Made by a program: the position numbers and the translations under genes | Source: Fischerella sp. PCC 9605 | GTDB taxonomy: Bacteria > Cyanobacteriota > Cyanobacteriia > Cyanobacteriales > Nostocaceae | NCBI RefSeq assembly: GCF_000517105.1 | Contig: NZ_KI912148.1 | Coordinates: 2,668,448 to 2,732,447 of the forward strand | Direction: 5' to 3' | Length of the DNA stretch: 64,000 nucleotides | In this document: positions 63,080-64,000 of the stretch, piece by piece | How positions within the stretch are numbered: position 1 is the first letter of the stretch | Layout of the letters: each line of letters opens with the position of its first letter | Notes under the pieces: generated by a model | Databases searched by the model: none | What the model saw: the letters and a program-made list of their open reading frames with translations, nothing else | What the model was told of the DNA's origin: nothing

Positions 63080-63395
63080 ATTTGTAATTTGGCAAGACAG
63101 TAAATTTACCCAGTTCGATTGCGTGAATAGACTAAATTAAAATAACCGACATTATTGACTTTGGCAATAGAGGTATAAGATTTTCAAACTTCTTAATGGG
63201 GCGATCGCTACTTTTTTACAGCCAAGGCGATCGCCCATCCATTTTCCTACTACTTCACAAGTTCCTCAAATTTTTTTGCCAATCTAAAAATAAAACCTAG
63301 AAGTAAAAAACTTAGAGTTAGAACCAGCGACAATAACAATTGTTGGCTTACTTCAAGTATTGCAATTATTTGTAATATCAGGGTGGGGTTTAACA
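63080..63395. other. Spacer, nothing beyond HIP1 sites
   Basis: About 315 bases without a credible frame. Two HIP1 octamers (GGGGCGATCGC, AAGGCGATCGCCC) about 27 bases apart are the only notable words. The promoter for the gene at 63396 should lie here. Confidence 0.45.
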
Positions 63396-64000
63396 ATGAC
63401 TATTGCAGATGTAAAAATTCAGCCAAAACCCCAAAATGAAAACCCGAAAAAACCACACAATAAAGTGGTATTACTTGCATTGATTTTAGTAGTTACTACT
63501 ATTGCAGGTGGAGTGTTTGGCTGGTTTAGATTCAAAAATGAACAAGAGCGAGTTCAGGCGTTGTTGAGTGAGGCTTGTCAGACTGATAAATTATTAGATA
63601 TCACAACGCTAGAAGCTTATAAGCGGAAGTTGGATGAAGCAAACAAAATCGTGATTTTGTCTAAAATCCCGATTTTAGGTTCTCAGGAATTACTAACTAA
63701 TTATAACAGTTGCCAACAAAAGATTAAAGTGGCAGATAATTTCTTTGCCCAATTAAAAACATTAGTGGCAGAGTTCAGAGAATTTGCTAACGATAAACCA
63801 TTAACAGGTTTTGATATTTCCAAAGTTTCTGAACGATTGGACAAATTAGAAAAGCAATTCTCTGATTTCACAAACCAGTCACGAATAATACAAGACGAGC
63901 GAGTTATTTGGCATTTACGAAATGCGTTAGACCAGTATAAACTCGGCTTACAAGCCCGAATTGACTGTCAAAAAGGAAATAATTGTTTTCCAGCTTACTT
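63396..64000 (+). CDS. Membrane-anchored helical protein (partial, runs off the window)
   Basis: An open frame of 201 codons with no stop before the window end. The N-terminus MTIADVKIQPKPQNENPKKP is polar. A single membrane helix VVLLALILVVTTIAGGVFGW follows at about 25-45. After it comes a long, charged, mostly helical region (RVQALLSEACQTDKLLD, ERLDKLEKQFSDFTN, VIWHLRNALDQYKLGLQ) with paired cysteines (EACQTD, YNSCQQK, IDCQKGNNC). The soluble part is probably periplasmic or lumenal. No family recognised. Confidence 0.75.
   Translation, partial: MTIADVKIQPKPQNENPKKPHNKVVLLALILVVTTIAGGVFGWFRFKNEQERVQALLSEACQTDKLLDITTLEAYKRKLDEANKIVILSKIPILGSQELLTNYNSCQQKIKVADNFFAQLKTLVAEFREFANDKPLTGFDISKVSERLDKLEKQFSDFTNQSRIIQDERVIWHLRNALDQYKLGLQARIDCQKGNNCFPAY

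Noticed and set aside
1-64000. CRISPR array or Cas genes that could pair with TPR-CHAT (as in Craspase-type systems)
   Set aside because: No regularly spaced direct repeats with unique spacers and no cas-like gene are visible. The TPR-CHAT proteins here carry signal peptides, unlike the cytoplasmic Craspase partner.

Overview
The window looks like a chromosomal segment of a filamentous, probably Nostocales-type cyanobacterium. The palindrome GCGATCGC (HIP1) recurs in genes and spacers. Heptamer-type short tandem repeats (STRRs) fill many intergenic gaps. The gene families are typical of cyanobacteria: DUF3386, DUF928, DUF1822, CHAT and CHASE2 proteins, FhaC/TpsA two-partner secretion, and a LapA-like protein. 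There is no heterocyst or nif gene here to narrow this down, no tRNA or rRNA gene that I can see, and no CRISPR array.

Layout. 1-6.7 kb: dusA, a nucleoside hydrolase, a 2TM protein, a creatininase-family amidohydrolase, a ROK/polyphosphate-glucokinase-type kinase, tatC and small proteins. 6.7-10.3 kb: an exported protein, an FMN-dependent alpha-hydroxy-acid (lactate/glycolate) oxidase, a repeat-only stretch, pepE, and a tnpB remnant that abuts pepE. 10.4-31.2 kb: mostly housekeeping. This holds a GH57 glycosidase, an Nfu scaffold protein, DUF3386, a sensor kinase, lepA, an Rpn-like nuclease, a complete tnpB element, terC, ndk, speA, an NDP-sugar pyrophosphorylase, scpA, lapA and acs. 31.4-33.6 kb: a TPR protein, an internally deleted IS630-type element, and a small-ORF/palindrome region.

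33.6-58.2 kb is the accessory highlight. The minus-strand genes, in transcription order, are: DUF928, CHASE2-histidine kinase-receiver, receiver-histidine kinase (4-base overlap), exported TPR-CHAT, FhaC/TpsB transporter, a second exported TPR-CHAT, DUF1822, a CHAT-CHASE2 membrane protein, and a second DUF928. On the plus strand, diverging from this set, are two tandemly duplicated exported HExxH proteases and a TpsA-like filamentous haemagglutinin/S-layer-family protein. All three CHAT (caspase-like) domains keep their His-Cys dyad. I read the region as a candidate envelope system: CHASE2 sensors, caspase-like and zinc proteases, and a secreted adhesin with its transporter. The functional link is inferred from gene order only. 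58.5-64 kb: a membrane protein, lon, a fold-back repeat element, a small protein and an incomplete membrane-anchored protein.

A second theme is mobile and repetitive DNA. STRR-like DNA has entered several reading frames without breaking them (lon just before Walker A, a TPR-CHAT gene, and the ATPase domain of a histidine kinase). Two interspersed repeat families occur as near-identical copies tens of kilobases apart. An orphan IS200/IS605-type right end sits at the 5' edge of dusA.
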